Source of the DNA: Verrucomicrobiales bacterium
GTDB lineage: Bacteria > Verrucomicrobiota > Verrucomicrobiia > Verrucomicrobiales > DEV007
Length of the DNA stretch: 64,000 bases
Assembly: GCA_029213065.1 (NCBI GenBank)
Contig: JARGPH010000001.1
Coordinates: 1 to 64,000, forward strand
Reading direction: 5' to 3'
This document shows positions 25,594-34,790 of this stretch, piece by piece (positions within the stretch are counted from its first letter, which is position 1; each line of letters begins with the position of its first letter). The position numbers and the translations under genes were made by a program. The notes beneath the pieces are model-generated. The model had not been told where the DNA came from and did no database searches. It was given only the letters and a program-made list of their open reading frames with translations.

Positions 25594-27335
25594 ACAGGAT
25601 CGAGATTCAGCAGCATCTCGATCTCGGAGAGGTCCAGTGTGTTGATGACATTGTCACGGGTCAACCAGCCCTTCCGGGCGAGACGCACGCCGAACCAGAG
25701 AAAATCGAGATGAGCGGTCCGGTGCGCGTCCGGATTGATCGCGCATTTAACGCCCTTCTCAGTCGCGAGTTTCCACCATCTCCAGTCCATATCGAGACGC
25801 CAGGGATTGCAGTTCAGCTCGATGATCGTGTTCGTTTCCGCGCAGGCCTCTATCACTGCGGGAATATTCACCGCATAGGGCTCCCGCTTGAGGAGTAGAC
25901 GACCGGAGAGATGCCCTAACATCGTCACCGCCGGATTCGAGACCGCTTTGATGATGCGATCCGTCATGGCCGACTCGGAGAGCGTCATCGCGTTGTGAAC
26001 ACTGGCGACGACATAATCAAGCTCGCCGAGAAGATCATCGTCAAAATCCAACGTCCCGTCTTTCAATATATCAACTTCACTCCCCGCAAGAAGCCGGAAG
26101 TCGTCACCGCGCTCCGAGAAGCCCTTGTTCAGCTCGGCGATTTCATCGATCTGAGAACGGAGACGCGCCTCATCAAGCCCATTGGCCTGAAACGAACTCT
26201 TTGAGTGATCCGCAATCCCCAGATACTGAAGGCCAAGTTCCATCGCTGCTTCAGCCATCTCCGCCAGTGTGTTCTGCCCGTCACTGGCCGTGGTGTGATT
26301 GTGAAAAGTCCCCCGCAAATTCTCCGTTTTCACGAGCACGGGAAGATCTCCCTCCTCCGCCGCCTCGACTTCACCGGTATTCTCCCGCAGTTCGGGTTCG
26401 ACATAATCGAGCCCGAGAAAATCATAAATTTCCTCCTCGCTGTAAAAGACTGGAGGTTCATCGTTGCCACTCCCCTCCTTCGCTGCGAGACGATATTCAT
26501 TGAGAGTGTACCCCCGCGCATTGGCGCGCCCCCGCATCACGACATTGTGCTCTTTGCTCCCCGTAAAGTAGGCGAGCGCACAGGCAAACTCCTCGTTGGA
26601 GACGGCACGCAGATCACACTGCAAACCATTGTCGAGGTTGATGCTCGCTTTTGTGCTCCCCTTTACAATGACGCGGTCAACCCAGTCCTGAGAAACGAAG
26701 TGCTCAATAATTGCCTCGGGGTCCTTCGTTGCCACGAGAAAATCAACGTCGTGCACCGTCTCCTTCGATCTTCGATAGCTTCCGGCGGCCTCCGCCCGGG
26801 AACAGGCAGGATGCTGCTTGAGCGCGTTCAAAATTTCCTCCACCGGAGTGACCACATCACCTAAACGAAAACGATCCGCATTCGACTCGCGAAATTCAAT
26901 CGCTTCGAGAATCTTATCAGCGGTCTTTTTGCCGAATCCGGCCAGTTCTGCGATTGCACCCGACTCGCAGACCTCTTTGAGTTTAGCCACCGAATCGACC
27001 GAGAGCTTGTCATAGAGCGCCTTGATTTTCTTCGGCCCGAGGCCCTGAATGTTGAACAGTTCGAACAAGGTTTCGGGAAACTCCCCTCTCAGATTCTCGT
27101 GATACTCCAACTTCCCGGTCGAAGCGAGCTCGTGCAGTTTCTGCTGCAGGGCATCGCCAACGCCTTTGATCCCCTTCAAGTCATTCTCCTCCGCCTGCTT
27201 AACGATATCGCCCGAAAACTGGCGCACCGTTTCGGCCCCGGTTCGATACGCTCGAATCTTGAACGGATTCTCTCCTTTTAATTCCAGCAGCAACGCTATC
27301 TCCTCGAGTGTGTCAGCCAATGTTTCACGATCCAT
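25590..27335 (-). CDS. polX: Family X DNA polymerase with PHP domain (PolX)
   Basis: The ATG at 27335 is preferred (581 residues, preceded by GGCAGGG), because it starts directly at the helix-hairpin-helix domain and equals the usual PolX length. HhH motifs (GIKGVGDAL, NIQGLGPKK, LAGFGKKTA) occupy residues about 50-140. The polymerase core has GSYRR (185-189), the metal pair D196/D198 and D241. The PHP domain (about 344-575) starts with HNH (345-347) and includes SEVDIL, ASVHNAM, GHLSGR and PDAH metal ligands. Bacterial PolX fills short gaps and carries 3'-5' exonuclease or AP-endonuclease activity in the PHP domain, so it functions in base excision repair. Confidence 0.93.
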   Translation of the reverse strand: MDRETLADTLEEIALLLELKGENPFKIRAYRTGAETVRQFSGDIVKQAEENDLKGIKGVGDALQQKLHELASTGKLEYHENLRGEFPETLFELFNIQGLGPKKIKALYDKLSVDSVAKLKEVCESGAIAELAGFGKKTADKILEAIEFRESNADRFRLGDVVTPVEEILNALKQHPACSRAEAAGSYRRSKETVHDVDFLVATKDPEAIIEHFVSQDWVDRVIVKGSTKASINLDNGLQCDLRAVSNEEFACALAYFTGSKEHNVVMRGRANARGYTLNEYRLAAKEGSGNDEPPVFYSEEEIYDFLGLDYVEPELRENTGEVEAAEEGDLPVLVKTENLRGTFHNHTTASDGQNTLAEMAEAAMELGLQYLGIADHSKSSFQANGLDEARLRSQIDEIAELNKGFSERGDDFRLLAGSEVDILKDGTLDFDDDLLGELDYVVASVHNAMTLSESAMTDRIIKAVSNPAVTMLGHLSGRLLLKREPYAVNIPAVIEACAETNTIIELNCNPWRLDMDWRWWKLATEKGVKCAINPDAHRTAHLDFLWFGVRLARKGWLTRDNVINTLDLSEIEMLLNLDPV

Positions 27336-27493
27336 ATTACCCTGCCACCATTCCTCAGTCCCCTGACGCTGCCAAATCCTTTTCATCATTGGTGAAACGA
27401 TATGAACTTTGTTCTGGTTATTTTCTTGCACCACCGTGATTACACTTATAATTTCACTGAGCTGCGTGGTCACGCGCTGCCTTCATACTTTAT

Positions 27494-30016
27494 ATGAGCA
27501 ACCGCTACCAAATCCTCGAGCAGATCGGCAAAGGCGGCCTCGGTGCGGTCTATAAGGCACTCGACACCCAGCTCCAGCGCGAAGTGGCGATTAAGCGGGT
27601 TCTCGCGGCCGGTCAGGCCACTGAAGAGGAGGTCAAAGACGCGGCTGAAAAGCTCATCGCAGAGGCTCAGACACTATCGAGCCTCAACCATCCTAACATC
27701 ATCACCGTCTTCGATGTAGGACAGGATGAGGAAGGCGGCTTTGTAGTCATGGAGCTGCTCAAAGGGGAGACCCTCGATGAGACCGTTGAGCGGGGAGTTC
27801 TCACACAGGATGACTTCACCGAAGTGGTCTACCAGACGATGGAGGCGCTCATCGCAGCGGCGGCAAACAACGTCATTCACCGGGATATCAAGCCGACCAA
27901 CATCATGGTGATCTGGCAGGCCTCCGGAAAATTTCAGACCAAAATCCTCGACTTCGGCCTCGCCAAGTTCAGCAAATCCCCGTCTGTGCAGACGATGGAT
28001 CAGGACGAATCGGTCATGGGATCCATTTTCTTCATGGCTCCGGAGCAGTTTGAAAGAGGCCAGCTCGACTCGAGAACCGACCTCTATCAGATGGGCTGCG
28101 TCTACTACAACGCTCTCACCGCTCAGTATCCCTTCAATGGAGAGACCGCGCCGCAGGTCATGAATGCGCACCTCCAGCACAAAGTTTTCCCGCTCGATCA
28201 GGTACGCCCCGATCTTTCACCATCGATCTGTCAGTGGGTCATGTGGCTCATCAACCGGGACATCGATCACCGCCCGAAAGATGCACGTGAAGCGCTGAAG
28301 CGTTGGCCGAGAAATCCCGAGCCGCCAGGCGCGGTTCCGGTGGAAGCGCTCCCCGTCGAAGAGGTTTCCGCTGTCAAAACAGGCTCTGTCCGCATTGTGA
28401 CCTCAGCCAATCAGGCGGCGGCACCTCCCTCATTGATCGTCGGCGCAACCACCGCCAATCTCGGTGCCCGGACCGGACGCCTCAATACGACGGGCTCTCA
28501 CACCGGTGCGATCAGCCGAACAAACCGGTCGAATCTGAAGCGGACCCCGACGCCGGCGGCCAACCCGAAGATCAAGTGGATCATCCTCGCCTGCAGCGCG
28601 ACCCTTCTCCTCGGTAGCGCCGGACTCATCGCCATGTCCAAGGCGAAGGCGAAAGCGAATGAAGATCGTATTATCGAACTGTCTTCCGCGGAAATTCCCT
28701 CCGGCGCAGCAACGGACATCGAAATCGCTGTCGCCTTTCTGGAAAGTGGAAAGAGTTCGGCCTCACTTCGCGGTGATGCGTTCAAAGTCATCCAAAATCT
28801 CGAAGGCAACGGTATCTCCGAAAAGATCTTCGAGGCGATGAAGGCAACCGAAAGCAGCCGGGTCCGTGTTCAGTTGGCAAAAGCGCTCTCGGAGCGTGAT
28901 TACACACCTGCCGTTCCGGAAATCATCCTCGCTTTCAAATCGTCCGGCAAAGACAATGAGCGACTTCAATATCTCTCCGCTCTTCAGGGACTCGCCGACA
29001 TGAGCAATGTGGAGGAGATTCTCGGCGCTTTGAGCGGCGATCACAGCCGCGAAGTCAGACAGGCTTTCGAGGACACAGTTCTCGCCGTTCTCCAGAAAAG
29101 CGACAATCCGGGCCCCGTTCTCGACACCCTCCTGACCAAAGTCTCGACCACAAGCGGCAACGAACGGAAGAGTCTCTTCCGTATTCTCGGTGTCATGGGC
29201 GGAGACAAAACGTTGACGAGACTCAGCGCAATCTACAACAAGAAGAACGATTCCGAATATCAGAGGGACGCAATGATCGCCTACCTCAGCTGGCAGGACC
29301 GCTCAGTCCTCCCACAGGTCGATGAAATCATTCAGAAAACGGAGGATAACGGTCTCCGGAGCGCCGCCGAAAGAGCCTACATCCGCCTGGCGACACTTCC
29401 GGGGCCGGAGAAACCTGAAGAGCTCAAACCCTACTGGGACAAGGCGTTTTCAACGATCAAGAACCCGAACGACATTCGCCGCCTCCTCAGCGCACTGATT
29501 GAATCCCCCAGCGCCGAAGCCCTTGCTTCGATAGAAAAAGCGGCAACCAATCCGAAAACAGCGCCTTACGCCAAGCCTGCCATCGGGACCATGAAAAAGG
29601 TTCTCGCAGGTGTCCCCGTTATCAAACCCGGCGAAGAACTCAAAGGCAACAAAGCCCGCGTCCATGGTGACAAGCGCGTCGCTATCAACTCATTCCTCTC
29701 GGCATTGACGAACTGGACTTCATCCGAGACCTGGTTCTCATGGATGTTCAAAATTTCCGAACCGGGCGAGTACTTTGTTGAGGTCGACCAGGCAACGATC
29801 AGAGAATCCTCGAGCGAATTTGTCGTCTATCTGGCAGGAAAAACACTCAATGGAACTTCGAAAAAAACCGACAGTCTCGAAGTTTTCGAAACCGTCCGAC
29901 TCGATGGCACCGTGTCTCTTGAAGCAGACACGATCTACTCAATCGTCATTGCCGCCGGGGAAAAAATTCAGCCCCGCATGATGGATGTCGGCGCGGTCAG
30001 GCTGGTGAAACAATAA
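27494..30016 (+). CDS. Hanks-type Ser/Thr kinase with HEAT-like repeats and C-terminal sensor domain
   Basis: This 840-residue membrane kinase has a kinase domain at about 5-275: GKGGLGAVY loop, Lys34 in VAIKRVL, HRDIKPTN (129-136), DFG (153-155) and APEQF. All catalytic residues are present. A Ser/Thr/Ala-rich linker follows. One membrane segment lies near 358-382. Outside is a long alpha-helical array resembling HEAT repeats (about 400-720) and a final beta domain (about 725-840, with SEPGEYFVEV) similar in style to C-terminal beta-sandwiches of carbohydrate-active enzymes. It probably senses an envelope ligand through protein or glycan binding. Its stop codon directly abuts that of the convergent next gene. 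Confidence 0.9.
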   Translation: MSNRYQILEQIGKGGLGAVYKALDTQLQREVAIKRVLAAGQATEEEVKDAAEKLIAEAQTLSSLNHPNIITVFDVGQDEEGGFVVMELLKGETLDETVERGVLTQDDFTEVVYQTMEALIAAAANNVIHRDIKPTNIMVIWQASGKFQTKILDFGLAKFSKSPSVQTMDQDESVMGSIFFMAPEQFERGQLDSRTDLYQMGCVYYNALTAQYPFNGETAPQVMNAHLQHKVFPLDQVRPDLSPSICQWVMWLINRDIDHRPKDAREALKRWPRNPEPPGAVPVEALPVEEVSAVKTGSVRIVTSANQAAAPPSLIVGATTANLGARTGRLNTTGSHTGAISRTNRSNLKRTPTPAANPKIKWIILACSATLLLGSAGLIAMSKAKAKANEDRIIELSSAEIPSGAATDIEIAVAFLESGKSSASLRGDAFKVIQNLEGNGISEKIFEAMKATESSRVRVQLAKALSERDYTPAVPEIILAFKSSGKDNERLQYLSALQGLADMSNVEEILGALSGDHSREVRQAFEDTVLAVLQKSDNPGPVLDTLLTKVSTTSGNERKSLFRILGVMGGDKTLTRLSAIYNKKNDSEYQRDAMIAYLSWQDRSVLPQVDEIIQKTEDNGLRSAAERAYIRLATLPGPEKPEELKPYWDKAFSTIKNPNDIRRLLSALIESPSAEALASIEKAATNPKTAPYAKPAIGTMKKVLAGVPVIKPGEELKGNKARVHGDKRVAINSFLSALTNWTSSETWFSWMFKISEPGEYFVEVDQATIRESSSEFVVYLAGKTLNGTSKKTDSLEVFETVRLDGTVSLEADTIYSIVIAAGEKIQPRMMDVGAVRLVKQ

Positions 30017-30733
30017 TCACCGCCCTTTCCCCTTCGAAGAAGAGTCGCCGGCGGGCCGTCCGCCGTCACCACCCGGCATCTCAATGTCTCGACCGTCGGT
30101 GAGCCGGATCATCGCTCCGCGGATGAGGTTCCCTTTTTCGCTTCTCGACATTTCCGGATACGACTTCATGACTTGACCGATATACTCCCGGAGCTTCTTC
30201 TGCTTCTCTTCAGGCAAAGCCCGAAACCGGTCAATATCCTCTTTCGAGGGACCTTTGCGCCGCCCATCATCCCCACCGCGCCTGTCACCGTCACGACGTC
30301 CATCAGACGACGCCCGGGCCGGTACCGGAGAAATTTGTTCGGCATCGTATTTAAGCTCCACCTCTTCCCCGGCGAATGAAATCTTTGCAGCCACGCCTTC
30401 GAGTGATCTCGCGGGAATGATCTGCACCAACTTGATCCCCGGATCGTCCGACTGAATCTGACCACCCTCGGGAGAAACCAGAATCGTTTCCTTTTTCTCC
30501 CGATTGTAGAGAGTCGCATACTGGATCGCACCGAGTTCAGCGACCCCGCGAAGAGCATAGGTTTCAGAAATACTGAGCACCCGCGTGAAAGGGCTCGCAT
30601 CCTTAACCGAATTAAAATCCCCCTCCTCAAGTGAAGCAGGCAAAATTCCCTCCGGCACCTGCGCGAACGCCGCCCCGATCAGAAACAGAAACGAGAAAAA
30701 CGGCAGACTTAACCCTCTTGAATGCTTCATCAT
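30017..30733 (-). CDS. Exported protein of unknown function
   Basis: This 238-residue protein has a signal peptide (about 1-24). A central beta-rich domain (about 45-135: ETYALRGVAELGAIQYATLYNREKKETILVSPEGGQ) is followed by a charged Arg/Asp/Gly-rich linker, a helical segment (about 160-205, DIDRFRALPEEKQKKLREYI) and a basic disordered tail. It lies 19 bp after the GspM-like gene on the same strand and is probably its operon partner. I do not recognise the family. The domain could carry a ligand-sensing or pilot-protein role for the L/M-like pair, but there is no direct evidence. Confidence 0.7.
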   Translation of the reverse strand: MMKHSRGLSLPFFSFLFLIGAAFAQVPEGILPASLEEGDFNSVKDASPFTRVLSISETYALRGVAELGAIQYATLYNREKKETILVSPEGGQIQSDDPGIKLVQIIPARSLEGVAAKISFAGEEVELKYDAEQISPVPARASSDGRRDGDRRGGDDGRRKGPSKEDIDRFRALPEEKQKKLREYIGQVMKSYPEMSRSEKGNLIRGAMIRLTDGRDIEMPGGDGGRPAGDSSSKGKGR

Positions 30734-30752
30734 ACCCTGTTGAATCGTTTCA

Positions 30753-31355
30753 TTAACTCTCTGACGCCGGATTCTCCTCCTCGTTACTCGACGCGTCAGT
30801 CATCTCTTCGCCACTATCGGGGAGATACCACCTCGCGATCGTAATCTGACAGATGGACTGGGGCTCGACCTCCTTGGACTTGGTGTCCGGCTTCAATTCA
30901 ATGGCCTTAATGACCTGAAATTTCTCAGGATTCTGCAGAGTCGTGAGCCACTCCAGCATGACCTTTTCCTCTCCCCGCACGATCAGCCGAACCGCGACCT
31001 CGGTATAAAAGGTCTCCGCGACAACATCCTGAAGGCTCTGCTGCTCGATCTTGAGCTTCCGGTCAAAAATATCGTCCTGAAGCGTCTGGAGCAAATCACC
31101 CTGGAGCTTTCCGATCGAAGCACCGCTCAGCGTGGGCATCTTCTCGGCGAGCCACTTTTCACGAGCCTCAATTTTAGGCATTTCCTCAATCCACATCTCC
31201 TGATCAGCGAGCTCATTCTTCAGCGTCCGAATCTTCGATTCACTGCCACTGAGAACCTTGAGGACAGAACGCGACACAAAACCCGTCGCGACGATCAGGA
31301 TGACACCGAAACAAGCTCCCAGGAGCCACTTTTCTCTACTGTTCAGGCTGCGCAT
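30753..31355 (-). CDS. GspM/PilO-like membrane protein
   Basis: This 200-residue bitopic protein begins MRSLNSREKWLLGACFGVILIVATGFV. A basic N-terminus with the 'SREKWLL' motif before a single membrane helix (about 10-28) is typical of GspM. A coiled-coil segment (about 35-75) and a periplasmic alpha/beta domain (about 85-180) follow. It overlaps the upstream GspL/PilN-like gene by 20 bp. GspM stabilises GspL in the type II secretion inner-membrane platform. It is 15 kb from the main secretion locus. Confidence 0.78.
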   Translation of the reverse strand: MRSLNSREKWLLGACFGVILIVATGFVSRSVLKVLSGSESKIRTLKNELADQEMWIEEMPKIEAREKWLAEKMPTLSGASIGKLQGDLLQTLQDDIFDRKLKIEQQSLQDVVAETFYTEVAVRLIVRGEEKVMLEWLTTLQNPEKFQVIKAIELKPDTKSKEVEPQSICQITIARWYLPDSGEEMTDASSNEEENPASES

Positions 31356-32556
31356 GTTTCGGCTTTCCTTCTATTTCAAACGTGGCGGTGTTATTCTTCT
31401 CCACTTTCGGATTCGGCATGCTCCATTCATACGCCGAAAACCCGTCCATCGCCCTGAGATCTTCGACGAGCCGATTTGCGAGCTGAACATCACGGGCCTG
31501 ACCACGCAGGCGGATGCTGCGACCATCAGTCCTGAATTCCCGAACGACGACACCATTCCCGGGAAGCGCTGAGGTGATGCGGTTCAGCTGGATCATCGGG
31601 AAAAAATTCTTATCAAAGGCAGGTTCGAGTAGCTTCCACTTCTGCTCTGACAGCTGAATCCGCTCCACATCGGGCTGCAAAATTTCAACCTGACGCTCAA
31701 GCGAGACCACTTCCTGCTGCGTCGTCTTCGCCTTCTTCCAGAACCACGCACCAACGACGAGGTAGATCATCAATCCGACCGCCAAACCAATCAGAGTCTT
31801 CACCGTATTCCGACTCTTCCGCCGCGCACCGATGACACTTGCAGGTGTCAACCTGAGACGGGAAGTCACCCGGTCGCGAATCGAATGAGCGACCTTTTCG
31901 ACAGGCAGGGTAACGGAATCTGAAAACGCAGCGAAGCCTTCCACCTCATTGCCATCGAGCGCGACCTCCAGTGTTTCCGGAAAAGAATTCGCCAGACCGG
32001 GTTCGCCCTGCAGCCCCATCAGGGAAAGATTCACCTCTCCGGCGAGCGCATTCCCAAGCTCGGGCCTGCTGCTCAAAACCTGAGCATGCACGGGACGTCC
32101 TTCGCGATAAATCGCGAGAACGTAGCGCCCCAACTCCTTCCAGATTCGAGCGACAGGCCGGGTGCTGACATCCTGCACCGCTGCAGAACTGGTGAAGCCT
32201 ATCGCGCTTTTCAAAGCAAGCCCTTCCGGCATTTCAATGACAACGGTGACCTGGTAGAGGTCGCCCTCACCACTGTGATCGATCTTCTCAAAATCAAATA
32301 ATGTCTCCCCGGAGAGCTTTCCCGCCAATCCCCGCTTTTCCACCTGAGCAAAAACCATGCTCTCCAGAAGCGAACTCTCCACTGAAGGCAGGGTCACGAG
32401 AAAAGTCGAAAGGCACGAGACCGGATACGCCATGACGACATCGCCCCGCCGCCCCGCAAGGACCGCAGGATCATCTCCCTGAGCTTGTTCACTCTTTCCC
32501 GCATAAAGCACCCAACCGTGCTTCCTACCGGGGGCTATCGTTGTTCTACCTGCCAT
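31336..32556 (-). CDS. GspL/PilN-like fused cytoplasmic and membrane assembly protein
   Basis: In this 406-residue protein, residues about 1-235 form a soluble domain that may be the degenerate actin-like domain of GspL/PilM. A membrane helix follows (about 243-262: VKTLIGLAVGLMIYLVVGAWF), then a coiled coil (about 265-300) and a small periplasmic ferredoxin-like domain (about 310-385) of the PilN type, including the pattern VVREFRTDGRSIRLRGQARD. The combination is the GspL plan. It is overlapped by the GspM-like gene. It probably serves a second secretion or pilus system whose other parts are elsewhere, or complements the locus at 1-15441. Confidence 0.78.
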   Translation of the reverse strand: MAGRTTIAPGRKHGWVLYAGKSEQAQGDDPAVLAGRRGDVVMAYPVSCLSTFLVTLPSVESSLLESMVFAQVEKRGLAGKLSGETLFDFEKIDHSGEGDLYQVTVVIEMPEGLALKSAIGFTSSAAVQDVSTRPVARIWKELGRYVLAIYREGRPVHAQVLSSRPELGNALAGEVNLSLMGLQGEPGLANSFPETLEVALDGNEVEGFAAFSDSVTLPVEKVAHSIRDRVTSRLRLTPASVIGARRKSRNTVKTLIGLAVGLMIYLVVGAWFWKKAKTTQQEVVSLERQVEILQPDVERIQLSEQKWKLLEPAFDKNFFPMIQLNRITSALPGNGVVVREFRTDGRSIRLRGQARDVQLANRLVEDLRAMDGFSAYEWSMPNPKVEKNNTATFEIEGKPKHAQPEQ

Positions 32557-32704
32557 TCGATGAATATCCTCACGGAGGTTAAACCACTTTCACAGCAAAA
32601 AGTTTCCGGAAAAAGGCTGCCGGATTCAAGGTTTTCGCGAGGGCTGGCTCCTTACTGACGAGGATGCCGGGACCCTGCCTTCCTTTCGATCGCGACCGGT
32701 TGGA

Positions 32705-33559
32705 TTAAAATTCCCCGATCAGGAAATTTGCGACAATGAGAAAGCGATCGGACCACTCGCGATCCCGCGGTCTCAGGGACGGTAAATCATGCGCGATCAC
32801 CTGAAGAAACGGCTTCCCCCCGAGCCACTGTCCGTTCTCCTCAATCCCCTTGAGCGCCCGAAACGCCTGCCCGCTGGCTTCGCGATGAATGTAGATGGTC
32901 GTCTTCTTCCCGCGCCAGGGCTCGAGCACAGCGACTTCGAACCCGGTATCGGACGGCGGCCGCGTCACCGAGGTGATGACCACATAATGATGAACCGCAG
33001 CCTCCCATCGGGGCTCGAAATCATTCCCTTCGCGCCGCTTCACGATGTAGGAGCGCAGGCTCAAAATCGGCATGACCCCGGAACGGATCGAAGCGGAGAT
33101 CAAATCATGACAACGGACGATGTGATTTGCCTCTGTCTCGCCCTTCTTCAAATCGAGATAGGTGCCGCTCAATTCGGGAATCCCCTCGTCTTTCAGAAAT
33201 TCGTTGAGTCCGGTGTAAAGATCCGCGCTCTGGATCCCGCTGGGCATCCACCGCTTCGCTGCCGGAAAAGTGACTGATTTCCGGTTCTTGAAATAACGAT
33301 CGACGAGGAAGCGCATTTTCACGCCCTCATCGGAACCGAGAACGCCAAGATAAGCGTTCAAGTAGTCTCCCCGACTGAACTTCAGCATGTTCAGAATCGA
33401 GGCGGGACCGCACCCGTTCACCGAATCCGCAAAGTCGCGCTGATCAACGATTCCCGAAGTGATCGGAACGAGATCGGATTCCGTCTTTTCAACCGGAGTC
33501 TGAGCAGACAATGGCGAATCGAAAAACAGGCAGGCGAAGACGGTGACGAAATACTTCAT
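32705..33559 (-). CDS. Exported C39-like papain-fold protein
   Basis: This 284-residue protein has a signal peptide (about 1-19). The probable nucleophile is Cys50 in NGCGPASILNML, which matches the C39-like cysteine peptidase pattern. A His follows in AAVHHYVVITSV and an acidic residue in VLEPWRGK. It may be a bacteriocin-type or general cysteine peptidase, or an inactive papain-fold binding protein. The 148-bp gap between it and the GspL-like gene holds no recognisable element. The next gene on the same strand upstream is prfB, 17 bp away, so the two may share a transcript. Confidence 0.72.
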   Translation of the reverse strand: MKYFVTVFACLFFDSPLSAQTPVEKTESDLVPITSGIVDQRDFADSVNGCGPASILNMLKFSRGDYLNAYLGVLGSDEGVKMRFLVDRYFKNRKSVTFPAAKRWMPSGIQSADLYTGLNEFLKDEGIPELSGTYLDLKKGETEANHIVRCHDLISASIRSGVMPILSLRSYIVKRREGNDFEPRWEAAVHHYVVITSVTRPPSDTGFEVAVLEPWRGKKTTIYIHREASGQAFRALKGIEENGQWLGGKPFLQVIAHDLPSLRPRDREWSDRFLIVANFLIGEF

Positions 33560-33576
33560 TCCAGCCCGATTCCCGC

Positions 33577-34699
33577 TTAAAGCTCGCCGTTGTCTTCGCC
33601 GGCGACGAGCCCTCGAAGTTTTGCCTCAATAAAGTCCTCAAGATCCCCGTCCATGACCGCCTGAATATTTCCCGTCTCACAACCGGTTCGATGATCTTTG
33701 ACCATTTGGTAGGGTTGAAAAACATAGGATCGAATCTGACTTCCAAAGCCGATCTCGCCTTTCTCACCATACTCACGCTCCATCTCAGAACGCTTTTTGT
33801 CCTCCTCGATCTGGAGCAGTTTGGTTTTCAACAACTTCATCGCCACCTGCCGGTTTTTGTGCTGACTCCGCTCCACGGTGCATCGGATCTGAATGCCCGA
33901 GGGAAAGTGGGTCAAGTGAACCGCGGTCTCGACCTTGTTCACGTTCTGGCCGCCTTTACCGCCGCTTCGCGCTGTTTTGATCTCGATGTCTTTCTCATCG
34001 ATTTCCAGTTCCGGTTCCTCTTTCAAATCCGGGACCACGTCAATACTCGCAAAGGAAGTATGACGTCGCGCCTGGGAGTCGAACGGGGAAATGCGGACGA
34101 GTCGATGCACGCCACGTTCGCAATTGAGGTAACCATACGCATTTTCCCCCACGAATTGAAGGGTCGCGCCGCGAATCCCGACTTCCTCTCCCTCCTGAAG
34201 GTCAACCATGGCAACGGTGTAGCCATTCTGCTGTCCCCACCGCTGATACATCCGCACGAGCATATCAGCCCAGTCACAGGCCTCGGTTCCGCCCGCGCCG
34301 GCATGAATCGTCAGGAAGGCACTCTCGGAATCGTGAGGACCGCTGAGAAGCGTCTGAAGCTCGACCTTATCGAGCAGTCCACTGATCACTTCGTGCTCAT
34401 TATTCACCTCTTCGATGGAAGCGGGATCAGGCTCCTCCTGGACCATTTCGAGGAGAACCTCGAAGTCCTCGATCTTCGAGGCGAGTTCACGCATCGGGAT
34501 GATCTTGTTTTTCAAGACCGATACCTCGCCCATCTTGGCCTGAGCCTTTGCCTGATCGTCCCAGAAACCGGGAGCGCTCATTTCGGCCTCAAAGGCCTCC
34601 AGTTCTTTTTCGAGTTTTACGAAGTCAAAGATACCGGCGCAACTCGGAGAGCCGTGCCTTTAAGGAGTCAATATCGATGGCTTGCAGTTCCTCTTTCAT
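33577..34699 (-). CDS. prfB: Peptide chain release factor 2, made by +1 programmed frameshift
   Basis: RF2 ends translation at UGA and UAA. The first 24 codons run from ATG 34699 to an in-frame TGA (34627-34625) preceded by CTT. Slipping +1 at CTT-TGA-C joins them to the main frame, giving 373 residues in total. Family marks are the SPF stop-recognition tripeptide (RISPFDSQ) and the catalytic GGQ ([12 protein letters not shown]). When RF2 is scarce the ribosome pauses at TGA and shifts, an autoregulatory loop conserved across bacteria. Without the frameshift, translation from the ATG at 34581 would lack the N-terminal 39 residues, so this is not a pseudogene. Confidence 0.95.
34624..34639 (-). 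promoter_or_regulatory. RF2 autoregulatory frameshift site
   Basis: Read on the minus strand the site is CGC-CGG-TAT-CTT-TGA-C. The CTT-TGA-C slippery core is perfect. The E. coli stimulator, an internal Shine-Dalgarno (AGGGGG) three bases before CTT, is replaced here by CGCCGG, so the pause-enhancing anti-SD pairing is weak or absent. Confidence 0.93.
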
Positions 34700-34790
34700 G
34701 GAGGTGTAGTTTTCTCACAGGATTGGAATAAATTCAAATTATCGCTTACAGATAGAAAACAATTTTTCGCACCTGAAAGCACGAGGCACA

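Noticed and set aside
34581-34699. In-frame stop near the start of prfB, suggesting a broken gene
   Set aside because: The stop is the TGA of the conserved CTT-TGA-C frameshift site and joins correctly to the full RF2 frame.
33691-34731. 346-codon open frame opposite prfB
   Set aside because: It is antisense to conserved RF2 sequence and has no recognisable domain.
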